Positions 11,831 to 20,957 are shown, counted from the stretch's first letter. The stretch is DNA of 64,000 nucleotides from Trifolium pratense (GCF_020283565.1 NC_060060.1:27094001-27158000); one strand, 5' to 3'. Notes: generated by a model not told the origin, from the sequence alone. A program made the numbers and translations.

Positions 11831-11991
11831 TACACTCTTTTGCCTCTCCAGACCCTTCATTTCCTGAAATCAGTGTCTAGCTGATTTACTTGCAAGTGTG
11901 TTTCTGTAACAAAGGGTTATACTTATCTGAATTTGATCACAGTGGGGAACAAGCACACATTATGTATTCGATGGAAGAGTTAATGCCATCT
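10641..11991 (+). repeat. Segmental tandem duplication, copy 2
   Basis: Second copy of the unit described at 7875-10640. The junction at 10640/10641 joins the 3' exon-like end of copy 1 (GCCATCT) directly to the start of the 5' exon-like end of copy 2 (CGTGTGCTGAGTTTCG). Confidence 0.7.
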
Positions 11992-12430
11992 GTTGGTACC
12001 TCCGTCCCTTCTCCTTCGATACATTCCGTCTTTTTATGCCAATCAGACACCACTCTCCAGAACATTGGCAAGAACTATTCTGGCATACCTAGTTCTCCTT
12101 TACCTTCACGAGGATTTTGATAATCCTTTTGACTTTTGTGACGAGTCTCACATTATTCCTAAGATACATTTGATCTCCATATCCGATGATGGAAAATTAT
12201 GGGACTGGCTCTTGAATGTTGAAGTGAATGCAGACACTCAAAAGGATGATAAGAAGTTGGGTTTGGTCAATGATGATTCCACAACAGCATTACATGGAGC
12301 CAACTTTGACACCATGGTATCTTTTGCTGGTGGACGGGAACTGAATGTAGGCAGGCTGCTGGATCATCTCAATGATAATAAAAGCCACTTTCTAAGCTCA
12401 ATCTTCAATCATGAAGAAATTTCAATGACG
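11905..12430 (+). pseudogene. WD40-repeat (WDR11-like) gene fragment, exon with frameshift
   Basis: The 3' part (about 12113-12430) encodes FDNPFDFCDESH, then LISISDDGKLWDWLL, a WD40-type strand pattern, then NHEEISMT, and ends at a proper donor (GTAAGA at 12431). The wording resembles the plant WDR11-like (transducin/WD40) proteins as I remember them. The upstream half (SLPSRGF-type frame from ~11890) is in a different frame; the switch lies at the TTTT run near 12115, where one extra base would explain it. The next exon is at 19272, beyond a 5.3 kb retroelement. Given the frameshift, the repeat-filled introns and the broken downstream exon, a pseudogene is likely. WDR11 assignment is from memory, moderately sure. 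Confidence 0.5.
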
Positions 12431-12613
12431 GTAAGACTATACTTACAAACTTGCGTTTTTTTTTTTTGTTGACCAGAACTTGTTTTGTCTTATTTGAAGC
12501 CCTTGCAATCAAATAGACAGTGTGCATTTGCAGATATATATATATTTTTTATTACATAAACAAAGGAAAAACTTACCATGTAAATATAAAATATTGCATT
12601 GGGAGGGAATGTC

Positions 12614-12707
12614 TTGTATCATATGACTGCACAATGAGTGTATTTATAATACTAAATTGATTGTATCATATGACTGCACAATGAGTGTATTTATAATACT
12701 AAATTGA
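12614..12707. repeat. 47-bp perfect tandem duplication
   Basis: Two head-to-tail copies of a 47-bp unit starting TTGTATCATATGACTGCACA (12614-12660 and 12661-12707), identical as far as I can read. It lies in the intron after the WD40-type exon. Confidence 0.85.
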
Positions 12708-12762
12708 TTTTTGTTCACTGCTTGTAGTCCATGATCTTAGTATTTGAATAATATTTAATTGC

Positions 12763-12767
12763 TACTG
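12763..12767. repeat. Target site duplication TACTG (left)
   Basis: TACTG immediately precedes the gypsy element and is repeated at 18106-18110 immediately after it. Confidence 0.9.
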
Positions 12768-13196
12768 TGATAGGGTTCAATTGATATAGAAAAGGAAAAT
12801 TGAAACACAGAGTTCAACAAAAGGGAAATTATACTTATTTTATTGAATAAGGTTAGAGATCAAACGAGATCTAACCATGAATACAGTATAGTAAGAAAAG
12901 TAGAAATAAAAACAGGAAATTAGGGTAAAATAAGCATTTCGAGCTGCTTATGCACTCCTCTGCAAAGACTGTGACTGAATATTTTTCTGCGTACTCATCC
13001 AATCAGCAAATCCTAATAAATAGGAAACAAAATCCCTATTCTCTCTCCAATCAGAATAATCAGGAACTAAATCCCTATTCTCTCTCCAATCAGAATAATT
13101 AGGAAACTAGAGCCCTATTCTCTCTCCACCACGTGGCTATTCACACCTCTCTCTTTATTTTTACACTTCCTTGTATAAACAATATCATACCTATCA
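12768..13196 (-). repeat. 3' LTR of the gypsy element
   Basis: 429 bp, TGATAGGG...CCTATCA. Contains about 2.5 copies of a ~40-bp internal unit beginning CCCTATTCTCTCTCCAATCA. The last ~82 bp of the polyprotein coding frame lie inside this LTR. Confidence 0.92.
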
Positions 13197-16100
13197 ATAC
13201 CCCCTCCTTCAAGACTCTCTTTGACCTCAAAGAGAAAATCAGGAAACTCTTGTCTCATCTTTTGAACCAATTCCCATGAGTTTTCAAATTCTGGTAATCC
13301 TTGCCATTTTACTAACTCCTCCAACTCTCCTTTTTCATTGACCCTAGTGTCTCTTGCCTCCTCCGGGCCTGGTTCCAATTGCCAACTCTCATTCATGCAA
13401 GTAGGTAAAGGTTGAGTTTCTACATTAGTTGAAACTGCCTTCTTTAGCAAGGATGCATGAAAAACAGGATGCACTCTACTGTCTTCAGGTAGCTTAAGTT
13501 TGTAAGCCACAGCTCCTACTCTTTCCAATATCTCATAGGGTCCATAATATCTAGGACTCAATTTTTGATTGAACCTTTTCGCCAACTTTTGCAACTTATA
13601 AGGTTGGATTTTCAAATAAACCATGTCTCCTACTTGATAATCCACCTCTCTTCTATGCTTATTGGCCTGTACCCTCATTTGATCTTGGGCTTTCAGCAGT
13701 TGATCTTTCATTTCCCTAATCATTTCATTTCTTTCAGCAGTCAATTTATTGACTTCTTCTACCGTAGAAAGTTGCACATCTCCTTTAACTAAGATTGGCG
13801 GGCTTCTCCCATACAAAGCTTCAAAAGGAGTGGACTTAATGGAGGCATGGTAATTGGTGTTGTACCAGTATTCTGCCCATGCTAACCACTTAGGCCACAT
13901 CTTAGGCTGTCTCCCTGTCAAGCATCTTAAGTACGTTTCCAAACATCTATTCACCACCTCAGTCTGTCCATCAGATTGGGGATGATATGCACTACTGTAC
14001 TTTAGCTTTGTACCAGCCTGTTTGAATAATTCTGTCCAAAAAGAACTCAGAAAAACTCTGTCCCTGTCAGAAACTATTGAGCTAGGAAAACCGTGTAATC
14101 TTACTATTTCTTTGATAAACAGTTCTGCTATATCTTTGGCTGTGTAGGGATGCTTTACTGGCAGGAAATGAGCATATTTTGTCAATCTATCAACTACTAC
14201 CATAATAGTATCAACTCCTTGAACTTTAGGCAATCCACCTATAAAGTCCATAGAGATATCACTCCATAATTGAGTGGGAATGGGTAATGGTTGTAAAAGA
14301 CCTCCGGGACTCAGAGTTTGGTATTTGTTCCTTTGACAAACTTCACAAGATTCAACATAGGCTTTGATGTTTTTTCTCATTCCCTCCCAAAACACCAAAC
14401 CGGCAATCTTCTTGTAAGTTCGTAAATAACCAGAATGTCCTCCAGTGGCTGTGTCATGAAACTCATGTAGGATCCAAGCAATCCTGGGTGATTGTTTTGG
14501 AATCACTATCCTTCCTTCATGAAACAGTTTTCCTCCTTTTAATTGATAACCAGGGTGACTCAAGGAATTACTCATTAAATCTTGGATAATATTTTTCAAC
14601 TTTTCATCGCCCTGTATCTCTTCTTCTAACCCTTCCCAGGCTTCACATTGTACCATAGCAATAGCGGCATATTGCATCTGTCTGGAAAGGGCATCAGCAG
14701 CACTATTTTCTTTCCCTGGTTTGTACTTCACCTCAAAATCAAAACCAATCAGTTTTGCAATCCATTTTTGTTGCTCTTCGCCCATCAATTTCTGTTCAGT
14801 AATGTGTTTCAAACTTCTTTGATCAGTGTGAACTATAAATTTTTTTCCTAGCAGATATGGTCTCCATTTTTGTACAGCTATTACTATAGCCATAAGTTCC
14901 CTCTCATACACAGATTTACCTTGAGCTCTAGCAGATAAAGTGTGGCTCATGTATGCTATGGGCTTGCCTTCTTGCATTAACACTGCACCTATACCATGGC
15001 CAGAAGCATCAGTTTCTAACACGAAATCTTTCTTAAAATCTGGCATGGCTAGGACTGGTATAGTGGTCATAGCTTTCTTTAGGACTTCAAAAGCATGTTG
15101 TGGCTCTTCTCCCCATTTAAAATTATCTTTCTTCAATAACTGCGTTAAAGGCCAGGCTATTTTGCTATAGTTTTTAACAAATTTTCTATAATAACCTGTC
15201 AAGCCCAGAAATCCCCTAAGCCCTTTTAAATCCTTGGGAATCGGCCATTTTAACATATCTTCTATTTTCTTAGGGTCTGCAGATACTCCTCCACCAGAAA
15301 TAATATGGCCCAAATATTCAATTTCTGCTTGGCCAAATGAACATTTTTTCTTATTTGCAAACAGTTTGTGACTTTGTAGAGTTTGCAAAATTTCTGTCAA
15401 ATGTAAAATATGTTCATCCTTGTTGGTGCTGTAGATTAGAATGTCATCAAAAAATACCAAAACAAATTTTCTCAGATAGGGTCTTAATACATCATTCATT
15501 AATGCTTGAAATGTAGATGGAGCATTGGTCAAACCAAATGGCATGACCAAGTACTCATAGTGACCCTCATGGGTCCTAAAAGCAGTCTTAGCTATATCTG
15601 TTTCCTTCATTCTAATCTGGTGATAACCAGATTTTAAATCTAATTTAGAAAATATGATAGCCCCTCCCAATTCATCAAGTAACTCTTCAATAACAGGTAT
15701 AGGAAATTTGTTAACTACAGTTACCTTATTCAAAGCCCTGTAATCAGTGCAGAACCTCCAGCCTCCATCTTTTTTCTTTACTAATAATATTGGACTAGAG
15801 AAAGGGCTTCTGCTGTGTCTGATAATCCCTGCCTGCATCATTTCTTTTACCATTTTCTCTATTTCATTCTTTTGGTAGAAAGGATATCTGTAAGGCCTTA
15901 GGTTAGGGATAGAAGCACCTGGTTGTAAAACTATAGCATGGTCATGTTCTCTGGGTGGTGGTAACCCAGTAGGCATATTGAACACTTCTTCAAATCTTGC
16001 AATTACTTCTTCCCAGTCAGAATTAATTCCATGATTACTTTGGTTCTCTGCCTGCACTTCATGCACATAAAACCCCATTCCTTCTTTAGAGATAGCTTTC

Positions 16101-17632
16101 AACAATGTTCTCCAATTAACTTGACTATTGCACATGGATGGATCACCTTGAATCATGTACTTGTTGCCCTGCACCTCCCATTTCAGACACAAGTTACCAA
16201 AGTTTGCTTCTATATTGCCCAAACTAGCTAACCAGTCCATTCCCAAAACCATCTCTGAACCACCAAGTTCCATGATAAAAAAATGCTGTTGAAATTTAAC
16301 ATCTTGGATGCTAAATCCCAGCTCTTCACAAACCCCATGATTTTTCACCTTCTCTTCGTTACCTACTTCAATGATGTAAGCAGGTGTCTCAGTCACTGCT
16401 AAACTAAGCTCATTCACCAATTTAGAAGCTATGAAATTGCTTGTAGCTCCTGAATCTATTAATGTCAACACTCTCCTACCTCCTATATCAGCCCACACTT
16501 TAAAAGACTTGTTGGAGGTGAATCCCTCTTTACTCTGCAAGGACAATTGTAATGTCTTTAGTTCCTTCACTAATTCCACCTCCTCCTTCTGTTCTTCCAC
16601 CCAATCCTCTCCTTCCTCCTCTTCACTACTTGCTTCACATAATTTCAATTGCATGTGCTTGAATTTGCACACATGTTCCCTATTCCACTTATCCCCACAC
16701 TTGAAACATAGTCCCTTCTTACTTCTTTCTTCTAATTCTGCAGGGTTAAGACTTCTTCCCTTTCGGTTATCAGTATTCACTGAGCCACTCTTCCCATTCT
16801 CCTTCTTAAACCCACCATACTCCCCAGGGTCCTTGAACCTTGAGGTACCTCCTCTATCCATCCAACCACTTCCTCTCTTCCACACAACTTCATTTTTCTC
16901 TTCAATGAGTAAAGCCCTGTCCATTAAATCAGCCAAGTCATGGCTTTCATACAATTTCAGTTCTGCTTGAATTTCTTCCTTCAACCCATTTAAAAAAATT
17001 GACTCCAACATCACCCTTTCCTCCCTACGTAATGGTGCTACCAGTTCTTCAAATTTGTCTCTGTACTCCAAAACAGTCCCTTTTTGCTTTAGACTGAGTA
17101 GTGGTCCCAATGGGTTCTGCAATAACCCAGGTTGGAATCTTTTAAGTACTGCTATTTTGAACTCTGCCCAAGTTCGCAATGGTGTTTGTGTTTCCCACCA
17201 TTGAAACCAGTTCAAAGCCTTCTCCTCCAACGCCAACACCACAGTATCCACTTTGTCCTGCACACGTATTTCAGCCAACCTGAAATATCGTTCTACTCGT
17301 ACTAACCACCCATACGCATCCTCCCCTTTGAAGATCGGTATATCTAATCGCCTCCCACTTCTTCCCAATTGAAAACGGCGACCACCATTATTACGTGCTG
17401 GACGACGTCGTGATTCTGATGACACGTCGCTGTGATCGCTCCTATCGTCTTCCTCGTGGTTCCGATTTCGTCCATGACGCTGGCGGTTTTGTGTTTCAGC
17501 CATAATTTGACGAACCTGATCCGCCGAGATCTGAGGACGCGATTGCAATTCTACCAACATCTGACGCATTTGTTCCATCGTCGCCTCCATCGTGCTTGTT
17601 TTCTGTTCTACGAGATCGATTCTATTTTCCAT
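13115..17632 (-). CDS. Gag-pol polyprotein of Ty3/gypsy chromovirus
   Basis: 1505 aa, one open frame without stops. In order: coiled-coil N-terminus and gag (to ~residue 270), a zinc knuckle near 307-321 (CFKCGDKWNREHVC), aspartic protease near 388 (LIDSGATSNF), reverse transcriptase with FFDDILIYS near 726, RNase H (ETDASGHG near 867), integrase with an HHCC zinc finger (HEFHD...GGHSG near 1055, CEVCQR) and catalytic core (DFIGGLP near 1123), and a C-terminal chromodomain (VKWQGLPEFENSWE near 1440). This order (IN after RT/RH, chromodomain last) defines a Ty3/gypsy chromovirus. It copies element RNA and inserts it, the chromodomain probably guiding target choice. Intact frame and near-identical LTRs suggest possible recent activity. 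The start at 17632 lies ~30 bp after the primer site. Confidence 0.93.
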   Translation of the reverse strand: MENRIDLVEQKTSTMEATMEQMRQMLVELQSRPQISADQVRQIMAETQNRQRHGRNRNHEEDDRSDHSDVSSESRRRPARNNGGRRFQLGRSGRRLDIPIFKGEDAYGWLVRVERYFRLAEIRVQDKVDTVVLALEEKALNWFQWWETQTPLRTWAEFKIAVLKRFQPGLLQNPLGPLLSLKQKGTVLEYRDKFEELVAPLRREERVMLESIFLNGLKEEIQAELKLYESHDLADLMDRALLIEEKNEVVWKRGSGWMDRGGTSRFKDPGEYGGFKKENGKSGSVNTDNRKGRSLNPAELEERSKKGLCFKCGDKWNREHVCKFKHMQLKLCEASSEEEEGEDWVEEQKEEVELVKELKTLQLSLQSKEGFTSNKSFKVWADIGGRRVLTLIDSGATSNFIASKLVNELSLAVTETPAYIIEVGNEEKVKNHGVCEELGFSIQDVKFQQHFFIMELGGSEMVLGMDWLASLGNIEANFGNLCLKWEVQGNKYMIQGDPSMCNSQVNWRTLLKAISKEGMGFYVHEVQAENQSNHGINSDWEEVIARFEEVFNMPTGLPPPREHDHAIVLQPGASIPNLRPYRYPFYQKNEIEKMVKEMMQAGIIRHSRSPFSSPILLVKKKDGGWRFCTDYRALNKVTVVNKFPIPVIEELLDELGGAIIFSKLDLKSGYHQIRMKETDIAKTAFRTHEGHYEYLVMPFGLTNAPSTFQALMNDVLRPYLRKFVLVFFDDILIYSTNKDEHILHLTEILQTLQSHKLFANKKKCSFGQAEIEYLGHIISGGGVSADPKKIEDMLKWPIPKDLKGLRGFLGLTGYYRKFVKNYSKIAWPLTQLLKKDNFKWGEEPQHAFEVLKKAMTTIPVLAMPDFKKDFVLETDASGHGIGAVLMQEGKPIAYMSHTLSARAQGKSVYERELMAIVIAVQKWRPYLLGKKFIVHTDQRSLKHITEQKLMGEEQQKWIAKLIGFDFEVKYKPGKENSAADALSRQMQYAAIAMVQCEAWEGLEEEIQGDEKLKNIIQDLMSNSLSHPGYQLKGGKLFHEGRIVIPKQSPRIAWILHEFHDTATGGHSGYLRTYKKIAGLVFWEGMRKNIKAYVESCEVCQRNKYQTLSPGGLLQPLPIPTQLWSDISMDFIGGLPKVQGVDTIMVVVDRLTKYAHFLPVKHPYTAKDIAELFIKEIVRLHGFPSSIVSDRDRVFLSSFWTELFKQAGTKLKYSSAYHPQSDGQTEVVNRCLETYLRCLTGRQPKMWPKWLAWAEYWYNTNYHASIKSTPFEALYGRSPPILVKGDVQLSTVEEVNKLTAERNEMIREMKDQLLKAQDQMRVQANKHRREVDYQVGDMVYLKIQPYKLQKLAKRFNQKLSPRYYGPYEILERVGAVAYKLKLPEDSRVHPVFHASLLKKAVSTNVETQPLPTCMNESWQLEPGPEEARDTRVNEKGELEELVKWQGLPEFENSWELVQKMRQEFPDFLFEVKESLEGGGIDRYDIVYTRKCKNKERGVNSHVVERE
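13197..13212 (-). other. Polypurine tract of the gypsy element
   Basis: On the minus strand reads GAAGGAGGGGGTAT directly before the 3' LTR start (TGATAGG), the position and composition of a plus-strand primer. Confidence 0.75.
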
Positions 17633-17660
17633 ATTGTTACACTGTCAGAGATCTAACCAA

Positions 17661-17674
17661 GGCTCTAGATACCA
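17661..17674 (-). other. Primer binding site of the gypsy element
   Basis: Minus strand reads TGGTATCTAGAGCC two bases after the 5' LTR. This is the Met-tRNA primer site (TGGTATCAGAGCC) with one extra T, or a match to a variant tRNA. Confidence 0.65.
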
Positions 17675-17676
17675 AT

Positions 17677-18105
17677 TGATAGGGTTCAATTGATATAGAA
17701 AAGGAAAATTGAAACACAGAGTTCAACAAAAGGGAAATTATACTTATTTTATTGAATAAGGTTAGAGATCAAACGAGATCTAACCATGAATACAGTATAG
17801 TAAGAAAAGTAGAAATAAAAACAGGAAATTAGGGTAAAATAAGCATTTCGAGCTGCTTATGCACTCCTCTGCAAAGACTGTGACTGAATATTTTTCTGCG
17901 TACTCATCCAATCAGCAAATCCTAATAAATAGGAAACAAAATCCCTATTCTCTCTCCAATCAGAATAATCAGGAACTAAATCCCTATTCTCTCTCCAATC
18001 AGAATAATTAGGAAACTAGAGCCCTATTCTCTCTCCACCACGTGGCTATTCGCACCTCTCTCTTTATTTTTACACTTCCTTGTATAAACAATATCATACC
18101 TATCA
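17677..18105 (-). repeat. 5' LTR of the gypsy element
   Basis: 429 bp with TGATAGG...CCTATCA ends, identical to the other LTR except for one base. Followed on the plus strand by the TACTG target duplication at 18106-18110. Confidence 0.92.
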
Positions 18106-18110
18106 TACTG

Positions 18111-19271
18111 CTTCTTCATATATTCCACCAATTTGTTAAGACGGACCAAATAGTTGCAACCAAATTTTGAAGTTCCCCATTTCCTATCAAATGTAGTTTC
18201 AATATGTTTTCACTTGTCTAACTTTTATGAATTCTGCTTCTGATATTCAATCAATTGGGAAAGGCAGAACAGATAGTCAAAACTAATTTTTGAAGTTCCC
18301 CATATCCTGTTTCCTTTTTTATTCTTTTGAGGTTTGATATAAATGCTAGAGCTTCAAAGCATTAATATATTAAATGTAACTTTTATTCAAGATAAAAGGG
18401 GGTTGTTGCCATAAGAGGTGTTTTTTTTTTTTTTTTTGATAAGCATTGCCATAAGAGGTTGATTCTTGATAGTTAGTTAATTTATAGGGATTTTATAAGG
18501 CTAACTTAGAACACCATTTAATGATAGTACAACTAGAGTACTGTTTAGATTCTGTATGGATTAGAGAAGTTATGGCAGGCATATCATTAAATTTGCCAAG
18601 TGTCAGTTAAGTAAATATGTGGCTATAAAAAGGATTGCTATTTGGAAAATGAGAAATAATTGTAATCAATTTTGTTACTATAACCAGATGCACACTAGAG
18701 AGTGGAGAGTAAGGAAAAGAGAAAGACAGGTTCAGTAGCTGTCATATTCTCTTTTCGTTGGATTTGTGTCTGTCGCCCATAACTAAATACTAGGTTAATT
18801 GCAAAATCGCAAAATCCATGGATTCTACGACTTTGATCTGGATTCTGCTAACCATGTTTCTAACTGCACTATGATAGAAAAGTTGCATCAAAATAAAGCA
18901 AAATGCATGCATACTTTAAAGGAATGAGAATATGCGGTAATCCATATTTTTAGATTCTGGAAGGTGATCACAATCCTTTGGATATTTTGAAAAGTGGTTT
19001 GAAAGATGAAAATCCTTTCTGGTCATTGAACCAACTAATAAAATAATGGGTTATTTTTTCATAGAGGAAGATAATAGGATCATACATTCTGAAATTGGAG
19101 CCAGAGTTCTAATTATTTGACTCATAATCTTTCTGCTAATCTGGGTTCTGGCTTATTATCTATGCGAGAAAACTGCATTTAAATGTTAATGCTAGCTAGC
19201 ACTTATTAAGATTTCCTGTGTCGGTTTCAAAATTTTGATGTTTACATCCTTGCCTTTTCCTTCTGATGCAG
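18111..19271. other. Intron-like sequence between WD40-type exons
   Basis: Continuation of the intron split by the gypsy element. It contains a local imperfect duplication (AATTTTTGAAGTTCCCCAT-type words at ~18160 and ~18280) and a poly(T) run near 18420. No genes seen. It ends with the acceptor TTCTGATGCAG at 19261-19271. Confidence 0.5.
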
Positions 19272-19360
19272 ATTAGCCTAGTTGGACAGCTTCTCTCTTC
19301 AACAGAGACTATGCTGGCAGTACAAACCCCTTCTCTCTTCAATTTACTTATAATTTAAAA
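19272..19360 (+). pseudogene. Truncated downstream exon of the WDR11-like gene
   Basis: After a good acceptor (TGATGCAG) the frame reads ISLVGQLLSSTETMLAVQTP, which follows in phase from the donor at 12430 (EISMT). This kind of segment follows the SDDGKLWDWLL region in plant WDR11-like proteins as I remember them. Coding sense is lost after about PSLFN, where the sequence runs into a diverged copy of the 190-bp tandem repeat and then a stop. This supports the pseudogene reading. Confidence 0.5.
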
Positions 19361-19390
19361 TTTTCCTGATGCCTTCAATGTTATATTATA

Positions 19391-19737
19391 CTAGCGGGCC
19401 AGGCAGGCGCGTTCCGCGCCTGCCTGTGTCTAACTTATGTACCCAAAAAAAAATACGCCTTATGTTATGGTGAGTTTGTTATTAAAAGATTTTTGTTGCT
19501 ACTAAAAAAAAGCAAGGGTAATGTTGGTATTATGAAAATTTCTACCCCAAAACTCATGTATTCTTTTTATATATTATAGTATAGAATAGATATAGATGAA
19601 AAAACCATTAAAAAAACAAAAGAGGAAGTTAAGGGCAATTATGGAATAATTAAAAAACCATAAAGGAAGTTAAGGGCAAAATGGACCAAAAAAAATCCAG
19701 CCCAAACTCCCTTATCCCCTTTATATATTGTTATAGA
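19391..19737 (-). mobile_element. Small non-autonomous Helitron
   Basis: Read on the minus strand it starts TCTATAACAATATATAAAGG, preceded by A. It ends with an 11-bp-stem hairpin (AGGCAGGCGCG, loop GAA, CGCGCCTGCCT), a six-base spacer and CTAG, followed by T. TC start, 3' hairpin, CTAG terminus and insertion between A and T are the Helitron hallmarks. It is 347 bp, has no Rep/helicase, and its inner part carries a second TATAGATATAGAT-like end near 19575-19600. It inserted in the decayed tandem repeat just after the broken exon. Confidence 0.8.
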
Positions 19738-19912
19738 TGAATTGGATTTTATACATTCATAATAGAAGCGATGGATTTGTTGTGATTTAATGACCCTGAA
19801 TGCAAATATAGACGGAGAATTGCCACTGCGAGATGGAATATGGGATGCTTCGATGACCGAAACAGAATTATGGTAATTATTTGTTCTATAAATGTTTCAA
19901 GTAGGTGGATGC
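19738..19912. repeat. Diverged tandem-repeat copies left of the Athila-like element
   Basis: Words such as GATGAATTGGATTTTATACATTCATAAT, TGGATTTGTTGTGATTTAATGACC and GGATGCTTCGATGACC match the 190-bp array unit loosely. The array continues at 33990 after the element. Confidence 0.55.
19908..19912. repeat. Target site duplication GATGC (left)
   Basis: GATGC directly precedes the outer LTR end TGATAACACCG at 19913 and recurs at 33990-33994 directly after the other outer end (ATCGCAACA). Confidence 0.75.
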
Positions 19913-20427
19913 TGATAACACCGAAAAATGCACTATTTTATTAATATTATTTCCCTAAGTATTTTAATATTTTGTCTAATTTATGCTAATAAAATAAAAT
20001 AATTATTGTTTTTTTCTATGAAATGCACCAAGAATGAGCAAAATATCAAAGAAACAAGGCAACTACCATCAAAAAGTGGCGCTAGCCACCTTGTGTAAGG
20101 CGTTGGCCTTGAAAAGGCACAAGCCACACAACACAAGGCGCTGGCCTTGAGTTATAAGGTGCTGGCCATGAGTCACAAGGCGCCAGCTTGGCACATTTAC
20201 ACTAAGTCAGCCACTAAGCAACAAGGTACCAGTCACAACAAAAAAAGGCGCTGGCCGTTCCTATTTTTTAGAGAGAGATTCGTCACGATCATCCATTCCT
20301 ACTCTTACGCCACACGACTCTCAACTGAATCCCGAATGAATTGGAGGAAAAGCTGTTGCAAACGTTCGCCTATAAATAAGAGAGTCTAACTCTGTTTTAA
20401 AAAACGCCATATTTTTACAGAGTTCAG
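19913..20427 (+). repeat. Left palindrome arm (outer LTR-start copy)
   Basis: Inverted copy of 20428-20941, centred on ACAGAGTT/AACTCTGT with a six-base loop at about 20425-20430. Arms differ by a few point changes and two compensating 8-bp indels. Contains several AAGGCGCTGGCC-type words. The 80-codon frame at 20147-20389 is repeated on the opposite strand at 20466-20708 only because of the palindrome; I see no reason to call it a gene. Confidence 0.85.
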
Positions 20428-20941
20428 AGCAACTCTGTAAAAATATGGCGTTTTTTAAAACAGAGTTAGACTCTCTTATTTATAGGCGAACGTTTGCAAC
20501 AGCTTTTCCTCCAATTCATTCGGGATTCAGTTGAGAGTCGTGTGGCGTAAGAGTAGGAATGGATGATCGTGACGAATCTCTCTCTAAAAAATAGGAACGG
20601 CCAGCGCCTTTTTTTGTTGTGACTGGTACCTTGTTGCTTAGTGGCTGACTTAGTGTAAATGTGCCAAGCTGGCGCCTTGTGACTCATGGCCAGCACCTTA
20701 TAACTCAAGGCCAGCGCCTTGTGTTGTGTGGCTTGTGCCTTTTCAAGGCCAACGCCTTACACAAGGTGGCTAGCGCCAATTTTTGATGGTAGTTGCCTTG
20801 TTTCTTTGATATTTTGCTCATTCTTGGTGCATCTGTAGTTTCATAAAAAAAAACAATAATTATTTTATTTTATTAGCATAAATTAGACAAAATACTTAGG
20901 GAAATAATATTAATAAAATAGTGCATTTTTCGGTGTTATCA
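20428..20941 (-). repeat. Inner LTR-start copy (3' LTR piece, minus strand)
   Basis: On the minus strand starts TGATAACACCGAAAAATGC directly after the purine-rich tract, the expected start of the 3' LTR. It ends at the palindrome centre; the rest of the normal LTR is absent here. Confidence 0.8.
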
Positions 20942-20957
20942 AACTCCCCTAAACTTG
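20942..20957 (-). other. Polypurine tract of the Athila-like element
   Basis: Minus strand reads AGTTTAGGGGAGTT directly before TGATAAC. It is preceded by GAGGACAAGCAATGGTTCAA, a stretch commonly found just upstream of 3' LTRs in Athila/Tat-type plant elements. Confidence 0.7.

Larger units (their letters stand above)
12768..18105 (-). mobile_element. Complete Ty3/gypsy chromovirus (Reina-like), young
   Basis: 5338-bp element on the minus strand with identical-length 429-bp LTRs (12768-13196 and 17677-18105), each with TGATAGG...CCTATCA ends, and a 5-bp TACTG target duplication. It has a primer binding site next to the 5' LTR, a purine-rich tract next to the 3' LTR, and one uninterrupted polyprotein. 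I find a single LTR difference (A at 13142 versus G in the other copy), so insertion was recent. Short total length, short LTRs and a C-terminal chromodomain fit the Reina clade of chromoviruses; the clade call is inference. It sits in the intron between the WD40-type exons at 12430 and 19272, antisense to that gene. Confidence 0.92.

Noticed and set aside
11993..12112. N-terminal part of the 159-codon frame as the true WD40 start
   Set aside because: Upstream of ~12113 this frame is nonsense-like, while the neighbouring frame reads sensibly; a one-base shift fits better than a start codon here.
16431..16970. 179-codon plus-strand frame opposite the gypsy polyprotein
   Set aside because: Antisense shadow of the gag/protease coding sequence. 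The minus-strand frame has all the recognised domains.
20147..20708. Two identical 80-codon frames on opposite strands
   Set aside because: They are the same DNA read twice because of the palindrome, lie in LTR sequence, and have no domain or codon bias.
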